Translations under genes and position numbers: made by a program
The notes under the pieces: model-generated
Told to the model about the DNA's origin: nothing
The model's database searches: none
Seen by the model: the letters and a program-made list of their open reading frames with translations, nothing else
From: Inquilinus sp. KBS0705
Lineage (GTDB): Bacteria > Bacteroidota > Bacteroidia > Sphingobacteriales > Sphingobacteriaceae
Length of the DNA: 64,000 nt
Direction: 5' to 3'
Assembly: GCA_005938025.2 (NCBI GenBank)
Contig: VCCI02000001.1
Location: 2,356,001-2,420,000, forward strand
Part shown: positions 34,938 through 43,792 of the stretch, one piece after another
Position numbering within the stretch: the stretch's first letter is position 1
Layout of the letters: each line of letters starts with the position of its first letter

Positions 34938-35594
34938 TTATCGTTTTAACAGCCCCCGGTTCCAGCCGGGGCTGTTTATAAATACCTTACGGTCAATATA
35001 GCTCAGCCATAAAAAGGTAACTATCACCCCAATAACCGATCCCGCGGTTACATCCTCAAAAAAATGCTGGCTAAGGTACATGCGCGAGTAGCCTACCAAT
35101 ACTGCCACCACAAATAACAACACTCCCCATTTTTTATTTTTTAACAGGTAGGTAAACACCACCCCTGCCATAAAAGCCGTAACCGTATGCCCCGATGGGA
35201 AACTACGGGTTGCTAATATGTATAAATCGGGCACAAAGTGTATGCGGTTTAGCTGGTCGGCAAAGTAAACCTTGGGCCGTGGCATATCAAAACTGTACTT
35301 TAATATTTGGGCAACAAGCGCGGTTAGGGCGTAGCTGCTTACCAGTAAAAAAGCCGCACGGTAGTTAACCAGGCAAAAAACAGCTGCTATTATTAATACG
35401 GTTATACCATCGCCTATATCGGTTACGTAAGGCGCGGCAACATCGGCCCAGTGGCTGTAAAGGCTATTTACAGCAAAAAATATATCAGCCCGTGTATAGC
35501 AAAGCTTAATAATTAAACAGGCACATAACAACGCCATGTAAGGAATAAAAAAAAACCTTATACGGTACAAAACATCCTTTAAGCCTGTATTCAT
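34938..35594 (-). CDS. PAP2 superfamily phosphatase
   Basis: A 218-aa membrane phosphatase with six helices and the three PAP2 motifs: KYSFDMPRPK (KxxxxxxRP), RSFPSGHT (PSGH) and SRMYLSQHFFEDV (SRxxxxxHxxxD). It acts on lipid phosphates, such as undecaprenyl pyrophosphate or phosphatidic acid. I prefer ATG 35594 over a GTG at 35612. The coding 3' end contains a GC-rich stem-loop (34948-34976). Confidence 0.87.
   Translation of the reverse strand: MNTGLKDVLYRIRFFFIPYMALLCACLIIKLCYTRADIFFAVNSLYSHWADVAAPYVTDIGDGITVLIIAAVFCLVNYRAAFLLVSSYALTALVAQILKYSFDMPRPKVYFADQLNRIHFVPDLYILATRSFPSGHTVTAFMAGVVFTYLLKNKKWGVLLFVVAVLVGYSRMYLSQHFFEDVTAGSVIGVIVTFLWLSYIDRKVFINSPGWNRGLLKR
34948..34976. terminator. Stem-loop inside the 3' end of the PAP2 gene
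   Basis: AACAGCCCC pairs with GGGGCTGTT. It is 12 nt beyond the upstream hypothetical gene's stop and within the PAP2 coding sequence. On the plus strand it is followed by TTATAAAT, so it may end that transcript. The U-tract is short. Confidence 0.4.
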
Positions 35595-35640
35595 TTGCCG
35601 ACAAAGTAACACATATACTTTTTCAATGCAAAAAAATGGT

Positions 35641-35648
35641 TATGTTTG
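35641..35648 (+). promoter_or_regulatory. -7 box before the amino-acid permease gene
   Basis: TATGTTTG is an exact TAnnTTTG match 31 nt before the start codon. Confidence 0.45.
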
Positions 35649-35679
35649 GTTTGAAGAACTAAATAACTGACCAAATTAA

Positions 35680-37389
35680 ATGTCTAAAAGCATCTTTCGC
35701 AAAAAATCCGTTGGTAAAATATTAGCTGATGTTGAATGCGGTTTCAGCGACAGCGAGCACCCGGGCAGTGCCTCGCAGCTTAAAAAAGAACTAAATGTAA
35801 AAGACCTAACCCTGATGGGTATTGCCGCCGTAGTTGGGGCGGGCATCTTTTCAACCATTGGCGAAGCCTCATTTTACGGCGGGCCGGGGGTATCCATATT
35901 ATTTATCATAACCGCGGTTACCTGCGGTTTTTCGGCTTTGTGCTATGCCGAATTTGCATCGCGCATACCGGTAGCAGGTAGCGCCTATACCTATGCCTAC
36001 GCTTCATTCGGCGAATTAATTGCCTGGATAATTGGCTGGGACCTTTTGATGGAATATGCCATTGGCAATATTGCGGTGGCTATATCATGGAGCACCTATT
36101 TTGTGAACCTGCTGGAAGGTTTTCACCTGCACATGCCCGAGTATTTAACTATGGATTACTTTTCGGCGTTCCGCGCACACGAAAAGATACAGGAACTTAC
36201 TGCCGGCGGCCACATAGCCGATATTACCGATAATATGAAAAGCGCCGCCATTGCATGGAACTCGGCGCCGGGCTTTGGCAACTTTAAACTGATAGCCAAC
36301 CTGCCTGCATTGGGTATTGTATTCGTCATTACCTACCTGGTTTATATAGGCATACGCGAAACCAAAAAAGCCACCAACGCTATGGTGATACTTAAGGTAG
36401 CCATTGTTATTGCCGTTATTGCTATCGGCTTTTTTTATGTAACACCGGCCAATTGGCATCCGTTTATGCCCAATGGCTTTAAAGGCGTTATGAAAGGCGT
36501 TTCGGGCGTGTTTTTCGCTTACATTGGTTTTGACGCCATATCTACTACTGCCGAAGAGTGCCAAAACCCGCAAAAAGACCTGCCGCGGGGTATGATATAT
36601 TCCCTGCTGATATGTACAGTTTTATACATACTGATATCACTTGTACTTACCGGAATGGTAAACTACAAAGACCTGCAAGTAGGCGACCCATTAGCATTCG
36701 TATTCGCTAAGGTGGGTTTAAAAAACATTAGTTATGTCATATCTATCAGCGCGGTTATTGCTACGGCGAGTGTACTATTGATATTTCAACTTGGCCAGCC
36801 GCGTATATGGATGAGCATGAGCCGCGATGGTTTGCTGCCAAAGGCATTTTCGCGTATACACCCCAAATTCCATACCCCATCGTTCGCAACTATTGTTACG
36901 GGCTTTGTGGTAGCCATACCGGCGCTGTTCCTTAACCTAACCGAGGTTACCGACCTAACCAGTATAGGTACCCTGTTTGCCTTTGTACTGGTTTGCGGTG
37001 GAGTATTGTTAATGCCGCGCGAAGCAGCACAAAAAGGACGTTTTCATTTGCCGTACATTAGCGCAAGGTATATAGCGCCTATCATTTTTGTAGTAGCGGC
37101 ATTCTTTTTTTGGAAACCATTTATGGAGATATTAGGGCAGGATAACAAACACGAAAAATTTCCTTTCTTTTTGTTTATCATCCTGTCTGCAACGCTAACC
37201 ATAGCAGCGGTAATTAAGAAGCTATCGCTGATACCGGTATTAGGCCTGCTAAGCTGCTTTTACCTAATGACCGAACTTACCTACCAAAGCTGGATACGCT
37301 TCCTGGCATGGCTTTTAATAGGCCTGGCCATATACTTTACCTATGGCTACAAACACAGCCTGATAGGCAAGGCCGAAAAAGCAGAATAA
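35680..37389 (+). CDS. APC family amino-acid permease, cationic amino-acid transporter type
   Basis: A 569-aa inner-membrane transporter with 12 or more helices. The first helix carries the substrate-binding loop VGAGIFSTIG, and other family features are CYAEFASRIPVAGSAYTYAY (helix 3) and FFAYIGFDAISTTAEECQNPQ (helix 6 and loop), as in the CAT/YfnA subgroup. The substrate is probably an amino acid taken up with protons; which one cannot be read. A terminator follows directly. Confidence 0.9.
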   Translation: MSKSIFRKKSVGKILADVECGFSDSEHPGSASQLKKELNVKDLTLMGIAAVVGAGIFSTIGEASFYGGPGVSILFIITAVTCGFSALCYAEFASRIPVAGSAYTYAYASFGELIAWIIGWDLLMEYAIGNIAVAISWSTYFVNLLEGFHLHMPEYLTMDYFSAFRAHEKIQELTAGGHIADITDNMKSAAIAWNSAPGFGNFKLIANLPALGIVFVITYLVYIGIRETKKATNAMVILKVAIVIAVIAIGFFYVTPANWHPFMPNGFKGVMKGVSGVFFAYIGFDAISTTAEECQNPQKDLPRGMIYSLLICTVLYILISLVLTGMVNYKDLQVGDPLAFVFAKVGLKNISYVISISAVIATASVLLIFQLGQPRIWMSMSRDGLLPKAFSRIHPKFHTPSFATIVTGFVVAIPALFLNLTEVTDLTSIGTLFAFVLVCGGVLLMPREAAQKGRFHLPYISARYIAPIIFVVAAFFFWKPFMEILGQDNKHEKFPFFLFIILSATLTIAAVIKKLSLIPVLGLLSCFYLMTELTYQSWIRFLAWLLIGLAIYFTYGYKHSLIGKAEKAE

Positions 37390-37408
37390 GTATTATTATA
37401 ATATAAAT

Positions 37409-37446
37409 AAAAAGGGTGCCTGATTTAAATCAGGCACCCTTTTTTA
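37409..37446. terminator. Bidirectional terminator between permease and kup
   Basis: AAAAAGGGTGCCTGA pairs with TCAGGCACCCTTTTT around a TTTAAA loop. It lies between convergent genes, with A- and T-tracts on both sides. Confidence 0.85.
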
Positions 37447-37462
37447 TGTTTAGATGAATATG

Positions 37463-39430
37463 CTAATTAGGCATTATCCGCTGTATATCTACACTATCCG
37501 GCGAGGTAAGCATCAACGGTACCTTCTCTACGGTAACAAAGCTTAGGTCAAGGCCAAAGTTGCGCTCTTCAGATAAACTTACCTTACGTAACTGCACGTA
37601 AATAAACATGATAAAACGCTCGTAAAACGATAGGTTATGCGACCGCGACAATACTTTTTCTATCACCACAAACCTAAAGTCGCCTACAATTTTGTGCTTG
37701 TTTAACGATTGGTATTGGCTTGTAATATCAACCTCGCCGTTTTTAACCAGGTCTTCTACTACTTTTCTGAACAACAGGTTTATTTGCTGCTCAACCCTAA
37801 ACCCTAATTTAAAGTCGATACGTATCAATTTCCCCGGCACCAAAAAGTCAACCTCATATTCGCGTTTGTAAGGCTCGTCTACCACATCAACGTGTACCAA
37901 CCAGTACACATCGGCGCGTTTAGGCTGCTTTTGCAGTATCGAGTAAACTATTTTTGATTCTATCTCTGAGTTAAAATTGGCACTGGTTAAGTAAACCAAT
38001 TGTGATGCGTATTTGGGTACGGTTTCGTCTTCGCTCAGTTCGGTGATGATCTTAAAGTAATCATCTATCTCGATAAATTTAACGTAGCGGTTTTTAATTT
38101 TACGGGCGGTGTGCCAGGTCCACATAATGATGAACAGCACCAAACCCATTGATAGCGTAAACCAGCCACCATGTATAAATTTAACCAGGTTACCCAGTAA
38201 AAAGGTACCCTCAATAAACAGGTACACCACCAAAAAGGAACCGATGATGTAGGCCGGTATCTTTTTGCGCTGCAAGAATTTTGAAACCAGTATGGTGGTC
38301 ATTAACATGGCTACGGTGATACTTAAACCGTAGGCCGCCTCCATTTTAGCCGAATGCTTAAATAACAGCACCACCCCAATACAACCTACGCAAAGCAACC
38401 AGTTAACGCTTGGCACGTATAACTGTCCTTTTTGTTCAGACGGGTAATTAATTTTAACTTTTGGCCACAGGTTTAACCTAACAGCCTCGGCAATTAGCGT
38501 AAACGAGCCCGATATTAATGCCTGCGATGCAATAACCGCCGCTATGGTAGCTATCCCGATACCGAATATCAGGAACCACTCGGGCATTATTTTGTAAAAT
38601 GGGTTATTAATGTTAAGGTCGATGGATGTACCCTCGCGCTGTAACAGCCAAACGGCTTGCCCCAGGTAGTTTAAAATAAGGCAGCTTTTAACGTAAATCC
38701 AGCTAATGCGGATATTGTTTCGCCCGCAGTGGCCAAGATCCGAGTATAGCGCTTCGGCCCCTGTTGTACATAAGAAAACAGCACCTAATATAATAAAGGC
38801 GTTATAATCAGACGTAAGCAGGTGGTAGGCATAATATGGGTTAAGGGCCTTTAAAATAGATGGCATTTGTATAATGTACGATATACCTAATACTCCCATC
38901 ATACTAAACCAAATAAACATGATAGGCCCAAATGCCTTACCTACCAGCGATGTACCAAATTGCTGTATGATAAATAAGCCGGCTATAATGGCAATAACAA
39001 TTTGCACCGTTGGCAATTGCGGATAGTATGTTTTTAACCCCTCTATTGCCGACGATATGGTAATAGGCGGTGTAATAATACCATCCGCCAGCAGCGCGCA
39101 GCCACCAATTACAGCGGGTACAATTAGCCATTTTGCTTTACGGCGAACTAACGAGAAAAGCGAAAATATGCCACCCTCGCCTTTGTTATCGGCACGCAGA
39201 GTAATCACCACATACTTTAAAGTAGTTTGCAGGGTAAGCGTCCAAAAAATGAGCGATACACCTCCCAGTACTAATGTTTGTGATATTTGCTGTGAAAAAC
39301 TGGAATGTTCAGAACCAACTATGGCCTTGAACACATATAAAGGTGATGTACCTATATCACCGTAGATTATTCCTAAACTAATAAGCAGCCCAGCGGCTGA
39401 TAGTTTTTGCAGATCTTTATGATTCGACAC
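37463..39430 (-). CDS. kup: KUP family potassium transporter
   Basis: A 655-aa potassium uptake protein. The N-terminal LGIIYGDIGTSPLYVFKAI and the following helices match the KUP/HAK family, with about 12 membrane helices followed by a C-terminal cytosolic domain of about 200 residues. It is a K+/H+ symporter. Upstream is an AT-rich region with a TAAATTTG box on the minus strand (39454-39447), the likely promoter. It is convergent with the permease gene. Confidence 0.92.
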   Translation of the reverse strand: MSNHKDLQKLSAAGLLISLGIIYGDIGTSPLYVFKAIVGSEHSSFSQQISQTLVLGGVSLIFWTLTLQTTLKYVVITLRADNKGEGGIFSLFSLVRRKAKWLIVPAVIGGCALLADGIITPPITISSAIEGLKTYYPQLPTVQIVIAIIAGLFIIQQFGTSLVGKAFGPIMFIWFSMMGVLGISYIIQMPSILKALNPYYAYHLLTSDYNAFIILGAVFLCTTGAEALYSDLGHCGRNNIRISWIYVKSCLILNYLGQAVWLLQREGTSIDLNINNPFYKIMPEWFLIFGIGIATIAAVIASQALISGSFTLIAEAVRLNLWPKVKINYPSEQKGQLYVPSVNWLLCVGCIGVVLLFKHSAKMEAAYGLSITVAMLMTTILVSKFLQRKKIPAYIIGSFLVVYLFIEGTFLLGNLVKFIHGGWFTLSMGLVLFIIMWTWHTARKIKNRYVKFIEIDDYFKIITELSEDETVPKYASQLVYLTSANFNSEIESKIVYSILQKQPKRADVYWLVHVDVVDEPYKREYEVDFLVPGKLIRIDFKLGFRVEQQINLLFRKVVEDLVKNGEVDITSQYQSLNKHKIVGDFRFVVIEKVLSRSHNLSFYERFIMFIYVQLRKVSLSEERNFGLDLSFVTVEKVPLMLTSPDSVDIQRIMPN

Positions 39431-39446
39431 TATATTTTAAAAAATA

Positions 39447-39454
39447 CAAATTTA
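39447..39454 (-). promoter_or_regulatory. -7 box for kup
   Basis: On the minus strand this reads TAAATTTG, a consensus match 17 nt upstream of the kup start codon. The region is very AT-rich, so chance matches are likely. Confidence 0.35.
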
Positions 39455-39596
39455 TTAAAAAAATCAACATAACTTAAACTATATGTAAACGTATAAGTCT
39501 ATAATAAACAATACTTAACAAAACTATTTTTTGTTAAAATTTGTTAAAAATATACGTTAATTCATGCGATAAATGAATTAATAACATGTTTATTTA

Positions 39597-39604
39597 TACT
39601 TTTG
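39597..39604 (+). promoter_or_regulatory. -7 box before the T9SS protein gene
   Basis: TACTTTTG is an exact TAnnTTTG match 17 nt before ATG 39621. Confidence 0.45.
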
Positions 39605-39620
39605 TATTATATTGTTTATC

Positions 39621-40130
39621 ATGGGGCTAAAATATACTAAACTAAATTCCTTTATTGCCGTAATTGTTTTAGCGATAGCTGTAAACTTTGCGTTTGCAAA
39701 AGGAGTTAGCGCCCAAAAAACTGATACATCGTACCTGCGTTCGTTAAAATCAAAGGCACAAAAAACTTCGTATCTAAAAACTGGCTTGCACCTTGCCTTG
39801 CCACCTTTAAAACCGGCGGCAGTTTCCAACACCAAGATAAACCTGTCTAAAGCTGATGATAAGCTGTTAACCAATGTGCAGGTATACCCAAACCCTGTAC
39901 TGGTAGATCAAACCATCAATATCAAATACACCATATCGCGCAATGCCTACGTTAACGTAAAAATTATGGATATGCTGGGTAATGATGTTGTTCCGCTGCT
40001 ATCGCAAAGGGTTGATTTTGGCGATCAAAACATCAGCTATAACCTTAGCAGCAAGCTATCACGTGGTTTTTACTTTGTACGCATAATAGTAGGCACCGAG
40101 TCTGTTAACAGGCGCATATCTGTACTGTAA
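39621..40130 (+). CDS. Minimal T9SS-exported protein with type A sorting domain
   Basis: A 169-aa protein made of a signal peptide (about residues 1-32, ending VSAQ), a roughly 50-residue Lys/Ser-rich linker, and a type IX secretion C-terminal domain of about 80 residues (VQVYPNPVLVDQTINIKY to GFYFVRIIVGTESVNRRISVL, with the YPNP and GFYFVRI signatures). No other domain is present. The C-terminal domain directs export through T9SS and attachment to the cell surface. What the exported linker does is unknown. The first ATG is preferred over a TTG 9 nt upstream. Confidence 0.8.
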   Translation: MGLKYTKLNSFIAVIVLAIAVNFAFAKGVSAQKTDTSYLRSLKSKAQKTSYLKTGLHLALPPLKPAAVSNTKINLSKADDKLLTNVQVYPNPVLVDQTINIKYTISRNAYVNVKIMDMLGNDVVPLLSQRVDFGDQNISYNLSSKLSRGFYFVRIIVGTESVNRRISVL

Positions 40131-40165
40131 ACCCCTTATTTTTCGTCCAATTTAAATTTTGTCTT

Positions 40166-40193
40166 TTGTTAGGGCATATAATTTTTAGCTTTG
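40166..40193 (+). promoter_or_regulatory. Complete Bacteroidota promoter before the FAH gene
   Basis: TTG at 40166-40168 and TAGCTTTG at 40186-40193 are separated by 17 nt, the expected spacing. The start codon is 20 nt downstream. Confidence 0.6.
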
Positions 40194-40213
40194 GGCTATA
40201 GCAATTCCTACTT

Positions 40214-40825
40214 ATGAAAATAATAGCCATAGGCCGTAATTATGCCGAACATGCCAAAGAGCTGAATAACCCTGTACCCACCGTACCCGTTATTTTTATG
40301 AAGCCCGATACAGCCTTATTAAAGGATAACAAGCCCTTTTACCACCCCGAATTTTCGCAGGATATACACCACGAGATTGAAATAGTATTGAAAATAAGCA
40401 AAGAAGGCAAGCATGTTAACGAGAAGTTTGCCGCCAACTATTTTGACGAAATAGCCTTGGGCATTGATTTTACTGCCCGCGATATACAAAGCAAACACAA
40501 AGAAAAAGGCCTGCCCTGGGAACTGGCAAAGGCTTTTGACGGCTCGGCACCGGTGAGCAACTTTGTACCCAAAACGCAATTTGCTGATATTTACAACATT
40601 AACTTTAACCTTGATGTTAACGGCCAGGCCAAACAAGTGGGTAATACTAAGGACCTGCTGTTTAGTTTTGAGCGCATTATTGCCTTTGTATCGCAATACG
40701 TTACGCTTAAAAAGGGCGACTTGATATACACCGGTACCCCACAAGGCGTAGCAAAAGTGAACATTGGTGATAGATTGGAGGGATATTTGGAAGGGGAAAA
40801 GCTTTTAGACTTTTATGTTAAATAA
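40214..40825 (+). CDS. Fumarylacetoacetate hydrolase family protein
   Basis: A 203-aa FAH-fold protein. The metal-binding acidic residues are visible in HHEIEIVLKI and in the later GIDFTARDIQ, and the C-terminal YTGTPQGVAKVNIGD is typical. Short FAH members include acylpyruvases, oxaloacetate tautomerases and decarboxylases; the substrate is not determined. The gene has its own promoter and its 3' end overlaps a possible upstream start of the M23 peptidase gene by 11 nt. Confidence 0.88.
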   Translation: MKIIAIGRNYAEHAKELNNPVPTVPVIFMKPDTALLKDNKPFYHPEFSQDIHHEIEIVLKISKEGKHVNEKFAANYFDEIALGIDFTARDIQSKHKEKGLPWELAKAFDGSAPVSNFVPKTQFADIYNINFNLDVNGQAKQVGNTKDLLFSFERIIAFVSQYVTLKKGDLIYTGTPQGVAKVNIGDRLEGYLEGEKLLDFYVK

Positions 40826-40889
40826 GCAAGCCCTGCAAAACGTTCAATTTTTTACAAACCGCGCAAACCATTCAAACGTATTCTATTCC

Positions 40890-42647
40890 ATGCGTGAAAA
40901 ATTTTCCTCTTTTACGGCCTCCGCTGTAAAAATTTCTAAAATATTGTTGCTATTTGGTGCTATATCATTTTCGGCGAATAATTTACATGCTCAGCAAATT
41001 ATTCAAAGCAAAACTTATCCAAAAACCGATTTCAGGTACCCGCTTGATCTGCCGCCCAGCACGGCCGGGTCCTTTGGCGAATTAAGGGCTAGCCACTTTC
41101 ACTCGGGGCTGGATTTTAAAACCAACCAGCGTACCGGCTACCCGGTGCATGCCGTTTACGATGGCTATGTGTCGCGCCTGCGCATACAATATGGCGGGTT
41201 TGGGCATGCCTTATATATTACCCATCCTAATGGCTATACAACGGTTTACGGGCACATCCAAAGCTTTACGCCCGAGATGGCCAAATACATACGCGATTAC
41301 CAGTATAAAAATCAAACCTTTGAGGCGGATATTCCGGTACCGGCGGGTATGTTTAACGTACACAAAAACGATGTGGTAGCCATATCAGGTAACGAGGGTG
41401 CATCGGCAGGGCCGCACCTGCATTTTGAGATAAGGGATACCTTAACCCAGGAAACCATCAACCCGCAGCTATTTGGCCTTACCATACCCGATGATAAGCC
41501 GCCCGTTATATCGGCTATTGGCATATACCATTTAAACGGCAACCCTTTTAGCGAAAAAACCCCGCACGAGTACCTGGCGGTAACAGGCTCGGGCGGTAAT
41601 TACCGTTTAGCCAATCCGCAGGTGCTTAACCTAAGCGGCAATACCGGCTTTGGTATTACCGCAAACGATATGAACAATACCTCGTTTAACCGTAACGGCA
41701 TCTATTCAATTGAATTAAAACTGGATGGTAAAACAGTTTACACCTTTGCGGTGGAGCGTTTTGCTTTCGACCAAACCCACGCTATTAACGCTTATATAGA
41801 TTATCCGGCCTTCCTTACCTCGCACCGGTGGATGCAAAAATGTTTTATGCTACCGGGCAACCGCATATCGCTTTTCCCACAGTCTATCAACCGCGGCGTT
41901 ATGGTTTTTAACGACGACCAGCTGCACGATGTAGAGTACATTGTAAAAGATGTGGCGGGTAACACCTCTACCCTCGCCCTAAAGGTAAGATCGAATACAT
42001 CGGCTAATGATGTTGCACCGCTAAAGCCATTGGGTACCTTATTTAAGTACGATCAAAAAAACGAGTTTGCCAATGACAGGGTTAAAGTGACCATAATGCC
42101 CGGCAACCTGTACGACGACCTTGATTTTATATACAGCGAATTACCAACAAAACCCGGCGCGCTATCGGTAACACACCGTATCCACAACAAATTTACACCG
42201 ATACATGACGAGTATACTATCCAGATAAAACCGGATGTTAGCCTGGGTGCCTACGCGCAAAAAGCCGTTATTGTAAGCGCTACTGCAGGTTGTATAGGCG
42301 GCGATTATGAAGACGGTTACATAAAAGCAACCGCCCACGCCTTTGGCGATTTTTACATTAAACTGGATACGGTACCGCCCGTGATAAGGCCCATTAACAT
42401 AGCAAATGGCAGCAACATGCGGGTGGCAAAGGCTATTAATTTACGCATGAGCGATAACCTGTCGGGCGTAAAAAGCTTTACCGGCAAAATAGATGGCAAA
42501 TGGGTGCTAATGGAGCTGAATTATAAAACAAAAGTATTAAGTTATACCTTTAACAACGATATTACAGCCGGAAAGCATAAATTTGAACTTACGGTGATGG
42601 ATTACAAAAACAATTCGTCGACATTTACGGCTGAATTTAACAGGTAA
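40890..42647 (+). CDS. M23 family metallopeptidase, exported
   Basis: A 585-aa exported zinc peptidase. A signal peptide ending LHAQ precedes an LytM/M23 domain (from about residue 65) with the ligands HSGLDF and GPHLHFEIRD and a third catalytic His in YGHIQ. About 360 residues of beta-rich sequence follow, with no family I can name. M23 enzymes cut peptidoglycan cross-bridges or act as division regulators. I chose ATG 40890 (MREKFSS) because it places a typical signal at the N-terminus; an ATG at 40815 would add 25 residues and overlap the upstream gene. Confidence 0.85.
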   Translation: MREKFSSFTASAVKISKILLLFGAISFSANNLHAQQIIQSKTYPKTDFRYPLDLPPSTAGSFGELRASHFHSGLDFKTNQRTGYPVHAVYDGYVSRLRIQYGGFGHALYITHPNGYTTVYGHIQSFTPEMAKYIRDYQYKNQTFEADIPVPAGMFNVHKNDVVAISGNEGASAGPHLHFEIRDTLTQETINPQLFGLTIPDDKPPVISAIGIYHLNGNPFSEKTPHEYLAVTGSGGNYRLANPQVLNLSGNTGFGITANDMNNTSFNRNGIYSIELKLDGKTVYTFAVERFAFDQTHAINAYIDYPAFLTSHRWMQKCFMLPGNRISLFPQSINRGVMVFNDDQLHDVEYIVKDVAGNTSTLALKVRSNTSANDVAPLKPLGTLFKYDQKNEFANDRVKVTIMPGNLYDDLDFIYSELPTKPGALSVTHRIHNKFTPIHDEYTIQIKPDVSLGAYAQKAVIVSATAGCIGGDYEDGYIKATAHAFGDFYIKLDTVPPVIRPINIANGSNMRVAKAINLRMSDNLSGVKSFTGKIDGKWVLMELNYKTKVLSYTFNNDITAGKHKFELTVMDYKNNSSTFTAEFNR

Positions 42648-42655
42648 ATAAAACA

Positions 42656-43117
42656 ATGGCAACTTTAAAAGCAGGCGAAAAGGCCCCAAATTTTACAGCT
42701 AATAACCAAAACGGCGAAGCCGTATCATTGGCCGATTTTAAAGGCAAAAACATTATACTATATTTTTACCCAAAAGATAACACACCGGGTTGTACTGCCG
42801 AGTCTTGCGATTTTAGGGATAACTACCAATCGCTGCTAAGCAAAGGCTTCGAGGTAATCGGGGTGAGCGTTGATGACGAAAAATCGCACAAAAAATTCGA
42901 GACCAAGTACCAGTTGCCATTTACCCTTATAGCCGATACCGACCATAAAATAGTTGAGGCCTACGGCGTATGGGTTGAAAAAAGCATGTACGGCAAGCAA
43001 TATATGGGTACCGCCCGCACCACATTTATTATAAATGGCGATGGTATTATTAATAAGGTGATTGATAAGGTTGATACCAAGGCATCATCGCAGCAGGTGT
43101 TAGATGCGCTGGCTTAA
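42656..43117 (+). CDS. bcp: Thioredoxin-dependent thiol peroxidase (BCP/PrxQ)
   Basis: A 153-aa atypical 2-Cys peroxiredoxin that reduces H2O2 and organic hydroperoxides using thioredoxin. The peroxidatic Cys46 and resolving Cys51 are in NTPGCTAESCDFRD, with the five-residue spacing of the PrxQ class. The rest of the thioredoxin fold (ADTDHKIVEAYGVW, ARTTFIINGDG) is intact. No signal peptide. The gene starts 8 nt after the M23 peptidase gene, so they may be co-transcribed. Confidence 0.93.
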   Translation: MATLKAGEKAPNFTANNQNGEAVSLADFKGKNIILYFYPKDNTPGCTAESCDFRDNYQSLLSKGFEVIGVSVDDEKSHKKFETKYQLPFTLIADTDHKIVEAYGVWVEKSMYGKQYMGTARTTFIINGDGIINKVIDKVDTKASSQQVLDALA

Positions 43118-43186
43118 TTGCAGCTAAGCATACAAATCAAACAAAAACGCTTTATTTTTATTTAAAGGAAGTATAAATTTTAATAA

Positions 43187-43741
43187 ATGGCCATACAGGC
43201 AGAAGACGAAGAGATATTAAGCAAGTTTAGGGACGAAAAAACCCGTAACGAAGCATTTAACCTTTTGCTGAAAAAGTATCAGCAAAAAATATACTGGCAT
43301 GTGCGCCGTATGGTGATAGACCACGATGATGCCGACGACCTGGTGCAGGACATATTTATAAAGGTATGGAAAAACCTGCCCGGCTTTAGGAACGATGCGC
43401 AGCTATATACCTGGATGTATCGTATTGCTACCAACGAGTGCATCACCTTTTTAAATAAAAAGAAACAGAAGAACAATGTATCGTTAGATGACGTGGATTA
43501 CGAACTGGCCGATACCCTATCGGGCAGCGACCAGTTTAGCGGCGATAAAATACAGTTAATGCTGCAGCAAGCCATACTTACCCTGCCCGATAAACAAAGG
43601 CTGGTATTTAACATGAAATACTTTGACGACATGAAGTACGAAGAAATGAGCGATGTGCTGGGTACCAGCGTTGGCGCTTTAAAGGCATCGTACCACCTGG
43701 CCGTTAAAAAAATAGAGTCTTTTTTAACATCAAATGATTAA
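43187..43741 (+). CDS. ECF-type RNA polymerase sigma factor
   Basis: A 184-aa alternative sigma factor. Region 2 is clear (YQQKIYWHVRRMVIDHDDADDLVQDIFIKVWKNL, then YTWMYRIATNECITF) and region 4 ends with YEEMSDVLGTSVGALKASYHLAVKKIE, a helix-turn-helix for the -35-type element. It is the first gene of a three-gene operon with a transmembrane repeat protein and an exported partner. The regulon and inducing signal are unknown. Confidence 0.9.
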   Translation: MAIQAEDEEILSKFRDEKTRNEAFNLLLKKYQQKIYWHVRRMVIDHDDADDLVQDIFIKVWKNLPGFRNDAQLYTWMYRIATNECITFLNKKKQKNNVSLDDVDYELADTLSGSDQFSGDKIQLMLQQAILTLPDKQRLVFNMKYFDDMKYEEMSDVLGTSVGALKASYHLAVKKIESFLTSND

Positions 43742-43792
43742 TTTTTAAATTAGCGTTAAACCTTTGAAGAATTTATTCATCTATAACAGAGT

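Noticed and set aside
36145..36573. Minus-strand open frame of 142 codons in the permease gene
   Set aside because: Antisense to a well-supported APC permease; no start signal or family match.
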